Of a stretch of 64,000 bases of DNA, positions 8,742-16,769 are shown piece by piece (the stretch's first letter is position 1; each line of letters starts with the position of its first letter). Origin of the DNA: Methylomonas methanica (GTDB lineage Bacteria > Pseudomonadota > Gammaproteobacteria > Methylococcales > Methylomonadaceae); contig NZ_LUUG01000082.1 in assembly GCF_001644035.1 (NCBI RefSeq), forward strand, positions 62,001 through 126,000, in the 5' to 3' direction. The notes below the pieces were generated by a model. That model was given only the letters and a program-made list of their open reading frames with translations, made no database searches and was not told where the DNA came from. The position numbers were made by a program, and so were the translations under genes.

Positions 8742-9395
8742 ATGAGCTTCGTTAAACAAAACAAGATTTCTCCATCCGCCCTGGACGCCTTTTTACGCTT
8801 CTGCCATGTTAGGAGCTATCCAGCCAAAATCACTATCGTGCGCCCAGGCGATGTTGGCGACAAACTATTGTTTGTGGTCGATGGCTCGGTCAGCGTCAGC
8901 GTCGAAGACGAGGAAGGCCGCGAATTAATATTGGCGTATTTGAACAAACACGATTTCGTTGGTGAGATCGGCGTGTTCAAAAACGCCGAAACTCGTAGCG
9001 TACTGGTGAAAACCCGCACAAAATGCCAGATGGCGGAAATCGGTTATGAGCGTTTCAAATTGCTGCTGAACGCCGAACTACGCGATCAAGCGGTGGAGAT
9101 TTTGACCGTGCTCGGTGAACAGCTCTCGACGCGTTTGCTGATTACCAGCCGCAAATACCGCGACCTGGCCTTCATGGACGTGGAAGGCCGTATCGCCCGC
9201 ACGCTGTTGGATCTGGCCAAGGAGCCGGACGCGATTACTCATCCGGACGGCATGCAGTTGCACATCACCCGCCAGGAAATCGGCCGCATCGTCGGTTGTT
9301 CCCGGGAAATGGCTGGACGCGTATTGAAAGAGCTGGAAGACAAGGGCTTAATCACCGCGCACGGTAAAACCATCGTGGTATTCGGCACTCGTTAA
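8742..9395 (+). CDS. crp: cAMP-activated global regulator CRP (Vfr type)
   Basis: A 217-residue regulator. Residues 15-120 form the cyclic-nucleotide domain with GEIGVF followed by an RS pair, the residues that contact cAMP in E. coli CRP, and the threonine in STRLLITSRK matches the inter-subunit cAMP contact. The C-terminal winged helix has ITRQEIGRIVGCSREMAGRVLK, nearly the E. coli recognition helix. It ends AHGKTIVVFGTR as CRP does. Vfr or CRP is therefore far more likely than FNR; no N-terminal cysteines are present. It diverges from the osmC-like gene with about 130 bases of shared promoter space. Confidence 0.95.
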   Translation: MSFVKQNKISPSALDAFLRFCHVRSYPAKITIVRPGDVGDKLLFVVDGSVSVSVEDEEGRELILAYLNKHDFVGEIGVFKNAETRSVLVKTRTKCQMAEIGYERFKLLLNAELRDQAVEILTVLGEQLSTRLLITSRKYRDLAFMDVEGRIARTLLDLAKEPDAITHPDGMQLHITRQEIGRIVGCSREMAGRVLKELEDKGLITAHGKTIVVFGTR

Positions 9396-9407
9396 AGCCA
9401 TTTGGCG

Positions 9408-9425
9408 GGGCGAATTCATTCGCCC
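9408..9425. terminator. Short hairpin between convergent crp and RND permease genes
   Basis: GGGCGAA and TTCGCCC arms with a four-base loop lie 12 bases after the crp stop and overlap the last codons of the permease. There is no T-run, so termination is only suggested by position. Confidence 0.4.
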
Positions 9426-12400
9426 TTTGGCATGTTACCGCCCAACTGCTTTACCAGACTTTGCCGAGTACCGTCGACATAGGTAAACACCACCGGCACC
9501 ACCAGCAGACTTAGCAAAGTAGAGCTGATCAAGCCGCCGATCACCGCCACCGCCATCGGCTGACGAAAACTGGCGTCGGCGCCCCAACCCAAGGCAATCG
9601 GCAACATACCGGCAATCATTGCCACCGTGGTCATGACAATCGGCCTGGCGCGTTTATGACAGGCATCCAATAAAGCCTCGTGCCGACTTAGACCGTGTTC
9701 GCGCATCGCCAGCAAAGCATATTCCACCAACAAGATCGAGTTTTTGGTGACAATGCCCATCAACATGATCAAGCCTATCATCGACGGAATATTCAACTCG
9801 CCGCCGGTCAGCAACAAGGCGATAAACGCGCCACCCATCGACAAGGGGATCGCCGACAGGATGGTCAAGGGTTGAAAGAAATCCTTGAACAGCAGCACCA
9901 ACACGCAAAACACGCACAGCAAGCCGGTCAGCATCGCCATACCGAAACTGCTAACCAGTTCTGCCATAATTTCCGCGTCGCCGGTACGAATCAATTTAAC
10001 GCTGGACGGCATATTCGCCACGGCCGGCAAAGTCTTGGCGGCAGCCAGCGCCTCACCCAGGGACATGCCCCCCAATTCGGCGTTGACCGTGACATAGCGG
10101 CGCCTGTCGTACCTATCAACCTGCGCGGAGCCGCTAGCCAGCGACAACTCAGCCACGCTGGATAGCGGCACCAGCTTATCACCGGCCCTAACCCTCAGAT
10201 TGGCCAGTACCTGTAAATCCTGCCGCGCGGCATCGGCTATCCTTACCCGTATCGCGAGTTGACGGTTATCCAGATTCAGCTTGGCCAGTTGGGCATCGAA
10301 ATCGCCGCTGGTGGCAATGCGCACCGTTTCACCGATCAGTTCGGCCGTCACGCCTAGTTCGGCAGCGCGCTGCCAGTCCGGCCGAATCGCAATTTCCGGC
10401 CGTTCCAGACTCGCCGTGGAGCTGATGCTGCTCAAAGTACCCACCTTACGTAAATCGCGCTCCAAAGCCTGCGCACTGGCTTTTAAAGCCGCCGCATTAT
10501 CGCTGGACAGTATCAAAGACATTTTCTCGCCAGGGCCACCCATACCAATGGAAAAGCGGGCGCCGGGTACATCACGCAATACCGTTCGCACCGCCTGTTC
10601 AATCTGCGATTGATGCGGCCGCTGCCCCCGCTCGCTCAAAGTTAAAGTCAGCGCCCCCTTGCGTTGTTCACCGGGTCTGGTCACCCCGCCACCGACTATT
10701 TGACTGCTGCCGACCGCGGTAAAAATGTGCTCGACACCTGCCAGCGGTTGCAGCACGGTTCTCGCCGCTTCGGCCACGCGACCGGCATCGTTTATCGAAC
10801 TGCCCGGCGGCAACTCGAGTTGCACCGTGGTGTAGCCGCGATCGGCGGGCGGCACGAAGCCCGCCGGAATCAAGGGCAGCAATAAGCAAGCGCCGATAAA
10901 AAACAGCGTGGATAGCAGCATCGTGGTCTTGCGATGACATAATGTCCACCGCACGGCTTTTAAGTAAATGGGCATCAATCTACCATCGACGCTGGCCGGA
11001 TGATGCCCCTCAGTGAGTAAATAAGCCGCCAGCATCGGCGTCAGCAAGCGCGCTACCAGCAAGGACGCCAGCACCGCGACCACCGCCGTCCAGCCGAATT
11101 GTCTAAAAAACAGTCCTGACACGCCGTTCATCAGCGCGGTAGGCATAAACACCACCACCAGCGTCAAGGTGGTGGCGATCACCGCCAGCGCGATTTCATC
11201 GACCGCCTCGGCGGCGGCCTGGCGGATGCTCTTGCCCATCCGCACGTGCCTGGCGATGTTTTCGATTTCCACGATCGCGTCATCCACCAAGATCCCGACC
11301 ACGATAGCCAAGGCCAGCATGGTCAGCATGTTCAAGGAAAACCCCAGCCAATGCATCACCGCAAAGGTCGGCAGAATCGACAAAGGCAAGGCAGAAGCCG
11401 ACACCAAAGTCGCCCGCCAATCGCGCAAGAACCACCACACCACCAGCACCGCCAACAGCGCGCCTTCGTAGAGCATCATCATCGAGCCTTCATACTGCTC
11501 TTGCGAATACGCTACCGAACCGGAAATCAAGGTGAAGCTCAAGGACGGATCAGCTTCCTGCATCCGCGCCAAGGCCTGTTCCACATCCGCAGCGATGCGG
11601 GTTTCGTCAAAACCCTTGGCCCTGTAGATGTTGAAACCGATCAGCGGTTTGCCGTCCAACGCTGCCAATTGCGTGCGTTCGGCAACAGTGTCGCGGACCG
11701 TGGCGATTTGATCCAACCGCACCTCGCGGCCGCTGGCTATCGCCACCGGCAATGCCGCCAATTCGTTGGCCTGCCGCACCGTAGCCAATGTGCGCACGGA
11801 TTGCTCCGCCAAGCCTAAATTACCCCGGCCGCCGGAGGACTCCTGCTGCACCTGCTTCAAGGCTCGCGATACATCGGTCGCGGTGACCCCCAGCGACGCC
11901 AGCCGCACCGGATCGACTTCCAGTTGTATTTCACGCTGCACGCCGCCCAGGCGTTCGAAACGACCGACGCCGGCCACGCCCAACATGATTTTGCTGACGT
12001 TATCGTCCACCCGCCAGGACAAGGCTTCCTCGTCCAGCTTGGTCGAGGCAATCGCGTAGGTCAAAATCGGTGCTCCGCCCACCGTTACCGCACTGATGCT
12101 GGGTTGCAGTACGCTGGTGGGCAAATCCGAGCGCACCCGATCCACCGCATCCTTGGTTTCGATCAAGGCATCGGAAAGTTTTTTCTCCAGGATAAATTCG
12201 ACATTGATTTGCACCAAACCATCGGTAATCGAGGTGCGGATATGTCTCAAACCGGACAAAGTGGCAATCGAATCCTCGACTTTGCGCGCCACTTCGGTCT
12301 CCAGCTGTGCCGGTGCCGCGCCCGGTTGATTAAGCTTAACGATGACACTGGGTAAATCCAGATCCGGCAAACTCTGTATCGACAACTGCTGTAAGCCGCG

Positions 12401-12478
12401 CAGCCCGGCTAATGACAGTAAGATAAACAGTAAAATCGATGGGATGGGGTTGCGGATCGACCAAGAGGCAAAACTCAT
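9416..12478 (-). CDS. RND efflux pump inner-membrane permease (HAE1/AcrB-like)
   Basis: A 1020-residue transporter of the hydrophobe/amphiphile RND type. It has TM1 near the N-terminus, two large periplasmic loops, and a cluster of six membrane segments after each loop. The segment AIVVGILVDDAIVEIENI carries the paired aspartates of the proton relay in TM4. The ATG at 12478 shares one base with the adaptor stop (TGATG). With the adaptor gene and an outer-membrane channel, none of which is encoded here, it would form a tripartite exporter. Substrate is unknown; the divergent TetR gene is the obvious regulator candidate. Confidence 0.93.
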   Translation of the reverse strand: MSFASWSIRNPIPSILLFILLSLAGLRGLQQLSIQSLPDLDLPSVIVKLNQPGAAPAQLETEVARKVEDSIATLSGLRHIRTSITDGLVQINVEFILEKKLSDALIETKDAVDRVRSDLPTSVLQPSISAVTVGGAPILTYAIASTKLDEEALSWRVDDNVSKIMLGVAGVGRFERLGGVQREIQLEVDPVRLASLGVTATDVSRALKQVQQESSGGRGNLGLAEQSVRTLATVRQANELAALPVAIASGREVRLDQIATVRDTVAERTQLAALDGKPLIGFNIYRAKGFDETRIAADVEQALARMQEADPSLSFTLISGSVAYSQEQYEGSMMMLYEGALLAVLVVWWFLRDWRATLVSASALPLSILPTFAVMHWLGFSLNMLTMLALAIVVGILVDDAIVEIENIARHVRMGKSIRQAAAEAVDEIALAVIATTLTLVVVFMPTALMNGVSGLFFRQFGWTAVVAVLASLLVARLLTPMLAAYLLTEGHHPASVDGRLMPIYLKAVRWTLCHRKTTMLLSTLFFIGACLLLPLIPAGFVPPADRGYTTVQLELPPGSSINDAGRVAEAARTVLQPLAGVEHIFTAVGSSQIVGGGVTRPGEQRKGALTLTLSERGQRPHQSQIEQAVRTVLRDVPGARFSIGMGGPGEKMSLILSSDNAAALKASAQALERDLRKVGTLSSISSTASLERPEIAIRPDWQRAAELGVTAELIGETVRIATSGDFDAQLAKLNLDNRQLAIRVRIADAARQDLQVLANLRVRAGDKLVPLSSVAELSLASGSAQVDRYDRRRYVTVNAELGGMSLGEALAAAKTLPAVANMPSSVKLIRTGDAEIMAELVSSFGMAMLTGLLCVFCVLVLLFKDFFQPLTILSAIPLSMGGAFIALLLTGGELNIPSMIGLIMLMGIVTKNSILLVEYALLAMREHGLSRHEALLDACHKRARPIVMTTVAMIAGMLPIALGWGADASFRQPMAVAVIGGLISSTLLSLLVVPVVFTYVDGTRQSLVKQLGGNMPKGE

Positions 12479-13650
12479 CAATCAACCCTTACCGTCGGCG
12501 CGATGTGCACTAGATCGCCATCATTGAGAAAGCCGGCACCCTCTATCACCACGCGGTCTGTTTCGCTCAAACCTTGGACAATTTCAATTTCCACGCCATA
12601 CCGACGGCCGGTATCGACCGCCTGTAAACTAACCGGCGAGGTATCGGCGTCGCTGTGCAGCTTCAGCACATAGCTACGTCCGTCGCGGATCACCACGCCG
12701 GCGGCCGGCACAACCAGTGCCGGACGTTGACTTAACTCGATACGGCCATTGGCATACATACCGGCCCGAGCGTGGCTGCCGGGCAGGATATCGGCGTACA
12801 TGATGCCCAGCCGCGACTGCTCGTCCAAGGCCGGCGCCAGTTGCCGCACTCTGGCTTGGGCAACGCTGCCGTCCGGCAGACTGAGTTGAATCGCCTGCCC
12901 CGCCTGAATTTGCGCGATTTGCCCGGCGGTCAATTCACCGCGCCATTCCAGCCGATTTTGCCGAATTAACCGAAACAACTCTTGCCCACTGCCCGCCACC
13001 GCGCCAAGTGTCGCCATTCGCGCGCTGATCGCACCATCGTCTGGTGCCCGCACCTCGGCATAGCCCAGTTGCAATTGTTTGGCTGCCAGCTGGGCCTTGA
13101 TCGCATCGACCTGCGTGCGGGAGGTTTCCGCTTCGGTTTCATAACGCAACAACTCCTGTTGACTGAGCGTCGCGGCATTTTTTAATTTTTGAACCCGCTG
13201 TTTGTTGGTTTCGGCTTGGACGGCGTTGGCCTGAGCCTGAGCCAGATTCGCTTTCAATTGCGCCAAATCGGCACGCAGCATATCGGCATCGAAGCGGGCC
13301 AGTAGTTGACCGCGTTTTACCTGGTCGCCGACATTGACATTGACTTCGATTAACCGTAATCCGGTCTGCTGGGCACCGATTACAGCCTCTTGCCAGGCGG
13401 CTATCGCCCCGGAAGCTTCTATGGTCGTCGGCCATTGCCGCCATTGCGGCACTGCCCTTGTCACAGTTAGCGCCGGCGACGCTTTCCCCAAAGCGGAAGC
13501 GTCTGGACTTTCCGGCCTTAACAACCAAACTATAAGCGCAGCACAGAATACCAGTACGGTAAAAATCCCGATAAGCAATGAGCCGCGAACCATACCACGC
13601 TGGGAACGAAGGTTATAAAAGCTAATAGAACGCGTTAGGTGTGTCATCAT
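12478..13650 (-). CDS. RND efflux periplasmic adaptor (AcrA/MexA-like)
   Basis: A protein of about 390 residues with an N-terminal membrane anchor (LLIGIFTVLVFCAALIVWLL, near 25-44). A barrel-sandwich/lipoyl half follows (GDQVKRGQLLARFDADML), then an alpha-helical hairpin rich in Gln/Ala (residues 120-190) and a beta-barrel part. This is the membrane-fusion protein that joins the permease to an outer-membrane channel. The anchor is uncleaved rather than a lipoprotein. ATG codons at 13650 and 13647 are both possible; the upstream TTG is not preferred. It is the first gene of the two-gene operon. Confidence 0.9.
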   Translation of the reverse strand: MMTHLTRSISFYNLRSQRGMVRGSLLIGIFTVLVFCAALIVWLLRPESPDASALGKASPALTVTRAVPQWRQWPTTIEASGAIAAWQEAVIGAQQTGLRLIEVNVNVGDQVKRGQLLARFDADMLRADLAQLKANLAQAQANAVQAETNKQRVQKLKNAATLSQQELLRYETEAETSRTQVDAIKAQLAAKQLQLGYAEVRAPDDGAISARMATLGAVAGSGQELFRLIRQNRLEWRGELTAGQIAQIQAGQAIQLSLPDGSVAQARVRQLAPALDEQSRLGIMYADILPGSHARAGMYANGRIELSQRPALVVPAAGVVIRDGRSYVLKLHSDADTSPVSLQAVDTGRRYGVEIEIVQGLSETDRVVIEGAGFLNDGDLVHIAPTVRVD

Positions 13651-13705
13651 GACGAAAAATCTCGGCAAACATTACTCAGCTCCAAGTCTATACGACAATT
13701 TAAAA

Positions 13706-13723
13706 CTGAACCATCGGGTTTAG
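13706..13723. promoter_or_regulatory. Possible TetR operator in the divergent promoter region
   Basis: CTGAACCATCGGGTTTAG is an imperfect 18-base palindrome between the adaptor gene and the divergent tetR gene, where an autoregulatory operator would be expected. Six of nine base pairs are canonical and one more is G-T. Confidence 0.35.
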
Positions 13724-13786
13724 AATAAGCCAAACAATGGCCTATCGCTCGAAACTCAGCCGACACGTTTGAATAAGAGAGGTTCC

Positions 13787-14482
13787 ATGAGAAAGAAAAG
13801 TGGAGAACGTTGCCAAGCCATTCTGGATGCGGCCAAAACCATGTTTGAAAAAGTCGGTTTCGAACAAGCAACCATGGCGGAAATCGCCGCGACAGCCGGC
13901 CACTCCAAGGCCACGCTTTACAACTATTTCAGCTCCAAGGAACAGCTGTTCCTGGAATTGGCACGCCGTTCCGCTGATCGCCACAGTGAGCAATTATTTT
14001 CGCTGCTGATGCCAAACTGCGGCAGCGCGTCACTGAACACGCTGCCTGACCAGGTCAACCAGGTCCTGGCGCTATTGCAACCTTCCGACGACTTGGCGGC
14101 AACCTTGCAGCGTTTCGGTGAAGGTGTGATGAGTAATTTTCTGACCTTGAAAAGCTTGGCGGCCCGGCGCATGTTGATCGCCGCAGCCGCCAATCAGCCG
14201 GAAGCCGGCCGCCTGTTTTTCGAAAACGGCCCCGCCAAAGGTATGCAATTTACCGCGCAATTTTTCGAACAAGCAATGAATGCCGGCCAGTTGCGGCGTG
14301 CCGACCCTAATGTGGCGGCCGCGCATTTTCGCGGCCTGCTGGAATCGGAAGTTTACGAATCGGGCTTGTTCAACGCCCGGCGGGAATTGAAACCCAAAGA
14401 AGTTAAAGCGGCAGTCGAACGCGCCGTCAGTGTGTTTATCAGAGCCTATGCGCCGACTGCCGCCGATTTGAATCAAGATTAA
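13787..14482 (+). CDS. TetR/AcrR family transcriptional regulator
   Basis: A 231-residue regulator. The N-terminal helix-turn-helix is clear: ILDAAKTMFEKVGFEQATMA, then IAATAGHSKATLYNYFSSKEQLF. The C-terminal ligand domain resembles the AefR-like group (FRGLLESEVYESGLF). The ATG at 13787 has AGAGAGG just upstream at 13776-13782, and an earlier in-frame TTG has no such site. It is transcribed away from the RND adaptor and permease and is probably their repressor. Its stop is immediately adjacent to that of the convergent hydrolase gene. Confidence 0.92.
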   Translation: MRKKSGERCQAILDAAKTMFEKVGFEQATMAEIAATAGHSKATLYNYFSSKEQLFLELARRSADRHSEQLFSLLMPNCGSASLNTLPDQVNQVLALLQPSDDLAATLQRFGEGVMSNFLTLKSLAARRMLIAAAANQPEAGRLFFENGPAKGMQFTAQFFEQAMNAGQLRRADPNVAAAHFRGLLESEVYESGLFNARRELKPKEVKAAVERAVSVFIRAYAPTAADLNQD

Positions 14483-15268
14483 CTATTGCTTGAAAACTTC
14501 GCGAAACAGCTGCTGCATGGCTTCCCAGGATTGTTTATCCGCGTCGGCATCATAAGCGATAGGTAGATTGTTGGCTTTGCCCAATCTGTCGGCATCGGGA
14601 TTGCTGAAACCGTGGCGCACGCCGGGATAGTTGACAAAACGATAGTCCACACCCGCTTGGGTCATTTCTTGTTCAAAAGCCGCAATGCTATCAGCGCTGA
14701 CGAATTCGTCGGCCGCGCCGTTCAACACCAATATCCGCGCCTTCACTTGCCCGGCCCGCGCCGGGGTTTGCGTTGCCAGATTACCGTGAAAACTCACCAC
14801 CGCCGCCAGATCGGTACCCAGGCGCGCCATATTCAATACTGTCGCGCCGCCGAAGCAATAGCCTATCGCCGCAAGCTTGCCCTTATTAACGCTGGCTTGT
14901 TTTTGTAAAAAGGCCAAAGCCGCCGTAAAACGCAGTTGCGAAACGCCGGCCCGCTCCACTACGCTATTCATGAATGCCGACGCATCGGCGGCATGCTCGC
15001 TGGATTTGCCGTCACCGTACATATCGACCGCCAGCGCGGTATAACCCAGCTCCGCCAACATCTTGGCACGCTGCCGGGCATAGTCGTTCAAGCCCCACCA
15101 TTCGTGAACCACCAGCACGCCGGGCTGTTTGTCGCCCTTTGCGTCGTCCCATACCAGATAGCCCTTTAGCGTGGTATCGCCGGCGGTATAACTGACGGTT
15201 TGCTCCTGCAATGCCGCCTGCAAACCGGAACTGAACAATAATGCCAAAAAGAATAAACCGCGCATCAT
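14483..15268 (-). CDS. Secreted dienelactone hydrolase family protein
   Basis: Alpha/beta hydrolase of 261 residues with a signal peptide (MMRGLFFLALLFSSGLQA). It has the dienelactone-hydrolase features HEWWGLNDYARQRA, the nucleophile elbow GYCFGG with a catalytic cysteine, an aspartate in LNGAADEFV and the C-terminal histidine in GVRHGFSN. The start ATG at 15268 has a GGGAGG site five bases upstream. Such enzymes hydrolyse small lactones or esters; the periplasmic location is inferred from the signal and the natural substrate is unknown. Confidence 0.9.
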   Translation of the reverse strand: MMRGLFFLALLFSSGLQAALQEQTVSYTAGDTTLKGYLVWDDAKGDKQPGVLVVHEWWGLNDYARQRAKMLAELGYTALAVDMYGDGKSSEHAADASAFMNSVVERAGVSQLRFTAALAFLQKQASVNKGKLAAIGYCFGGATVLNMARLGTDLAAVVSFHGNLATQTPARAGQVKARILVLNGAADEFVSADSIAAFEQEMTQAGVDYRFVNYPGVRHGFSNPDADRLGKANNLPIAYDADADKQSWEAMQQLFREVFKQ

Positions 15269-15426
15269 GAAAACCTCCCGTTCAAAAAATGGCCTTACGT
15301 TTACATCGCTAACGGGCATTGTCAATCTCTCTGACCTTAAGACGATAAAATTCCACCTTAGCGGCGTGTTTTACAGCAAACTAGACGCTGTGATTTCCTT
15401 TAAACGAACAGCAAAACAGAGACCCC

Positions 15427-16626
15427 ATGACACGCTCCGGCGCAAAACCTATCTGGCGACAAATCCCCAAAAGTGTTTGGGCATTGGGCTTTGTCAGTAT
15501 GTTGATGGATATTTCCTCGGAAATGATCCACAGCCTGCTGCCGATATTCATGCTCACCACCTTGCATGCCAGCAGTTTGAGCATAGGTTTAATCGAAGGC
15601 GCCGCGGAAGCGACCGCGCTGATCGTGAAGGTGTTTTCCGGCGTGCTCAGCGATTACCTGGGTAAGCGCAAAAGCCTGGCCTTGATCGGCTATAGCCTGG
15701 GAGCCTTGACCAAACCCTTGTTTGCCATCGCCGGCAGCAACGGCATGGTCCTGACCGCGCGCTTGCTGGACCGGGTCGGCAAGGGCATACGCGGTGCCCC
15801 ACGCGACGCGCTGGTAGCCGACATCACCCCGCCGGAAATTCGCGGCGCTGCCTTTGGTCTGCGGCAATCGCTGGACACAGTCGGCTCTTTTCTGGGTCCA
15901 TTGCTGGCGGTGGCACTGATGCTGCTTTGGGCTAACGATTTTCGGGCGGTATTTTGGGTGGCGGTTATTCCCGGCCTGTTATCGGTCATGATGTTACTGT
16001 TTGGCGTGCGGGAACCCAAGCATATACAGCGTTCGCAACACGGTAATCCGATCAAACGCGCCAATCTGCAACGCTTGCATGCCGGCTATTGGCGGGTAGT
16101 GATTATCGGCGCGGCGTTCACGCTGGCGCGTTTCAGCGAGGCATTTTTGGTATTGCGTGCGCAACAAAGCGCCATTCCGATTGCGCTGTTGCCCTTGGCG
16201 ATGGTGGCGATGAACATCGTTTATTCGGCCACGGCCTATCCGTTCGGCCGCCTGTCCGACAGCGTATCGCATCGCAAATTGCTGGGCTGGGGACTGGTCG
16301 TACTGATCGCTGCGGACCTGGTGCTGGCCAGTAGCGCCGATTGGCGAATCGTGTTGGCCGGCGTGGGACTCTGGGGGGTACACATGGGCATGACTCAAGG
16401 CTTGCTGGCAAAAATGGTCGCGGACACGTCGCCCGCCGACCTGCGCGGCACCGCTTACGGGTTTTTCAATTTGGTGGGCGGCATCGCCATGCTGTTGGCC
16501 AGCGTCATGGCGGGTTTACTGTGGGATAGCTACGGCGCCGAATTTACGTTTTATGCCGGGGCCGGATTTTGCTTGATTGCCTTATTCATCCTCGTCACTC
16601 AGCGTAGAGGTAAAGCTGATCATTGA
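15427..16626 (+). CDS. MFS transporter
   Basis: A 399-residue, twelve-helix permease of the major facilitator superfamily. The loop after TM2 has GVLSDYLGKRKSLA, a form of the family motif A, and the loop GRLSDSVSHRKLLGWG repeats it in the second half. The segment LLDRVGKGIRGAPRDALVAD between TM4 and TM5 is conserved in a branch of uncharacterised proteobacterial permeases. Substrate cannot be inferred. It is monocistronic, following the divergent hydrolase gene by about 160 bases. Confidence 0.9.
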   Translation: MTRSGAKPIWRQIPKSVWALGFVSMLMDISSEMIHSLLPIFMLTTLHASSLSIGLIEGAAEATALIVKVFSGVLSDYLGKRKSLALIGYSLGALTKPLFAIAGSNGMVLTARLLDRVGKGIRGAPRDALVADITPPEIRGAAFGLRQSLDTVGSFLGPLLAVALMLLWANDFRAVFWVAVIPGLLSVMMLLFGVREPKHIQRSQHGNPIKRANLQRLHAGYWRVVIIGAAFTLARFSEAFLVLRAQQSAIPIALLPLAMVAMNIVYSATAYPFGRLSDSVSHRKLLGWGLVVLIAADLVLASSADWRIVLAGVGLWGVHMGMTQGLLAKMVADTSPADLRGTAYGFFNLVGGIAMLLASVMAGLLWDSYGAEFTFYAGAGFCLIALFILVTQRRGKADH

Positions 16627-16769
16627 CCGCCATTTGCATAGCCATAGACTAAAAAAAGGAAAAATTCCCGAAAAATTTTGCAACAAGCTTACAAGCATGT
16701 AAGCTTTAGCGTACAAATAATCTCGTAAATGGCCGAGCTTTTCAGCCGAATAAGTACCTAAAGCCTAGT

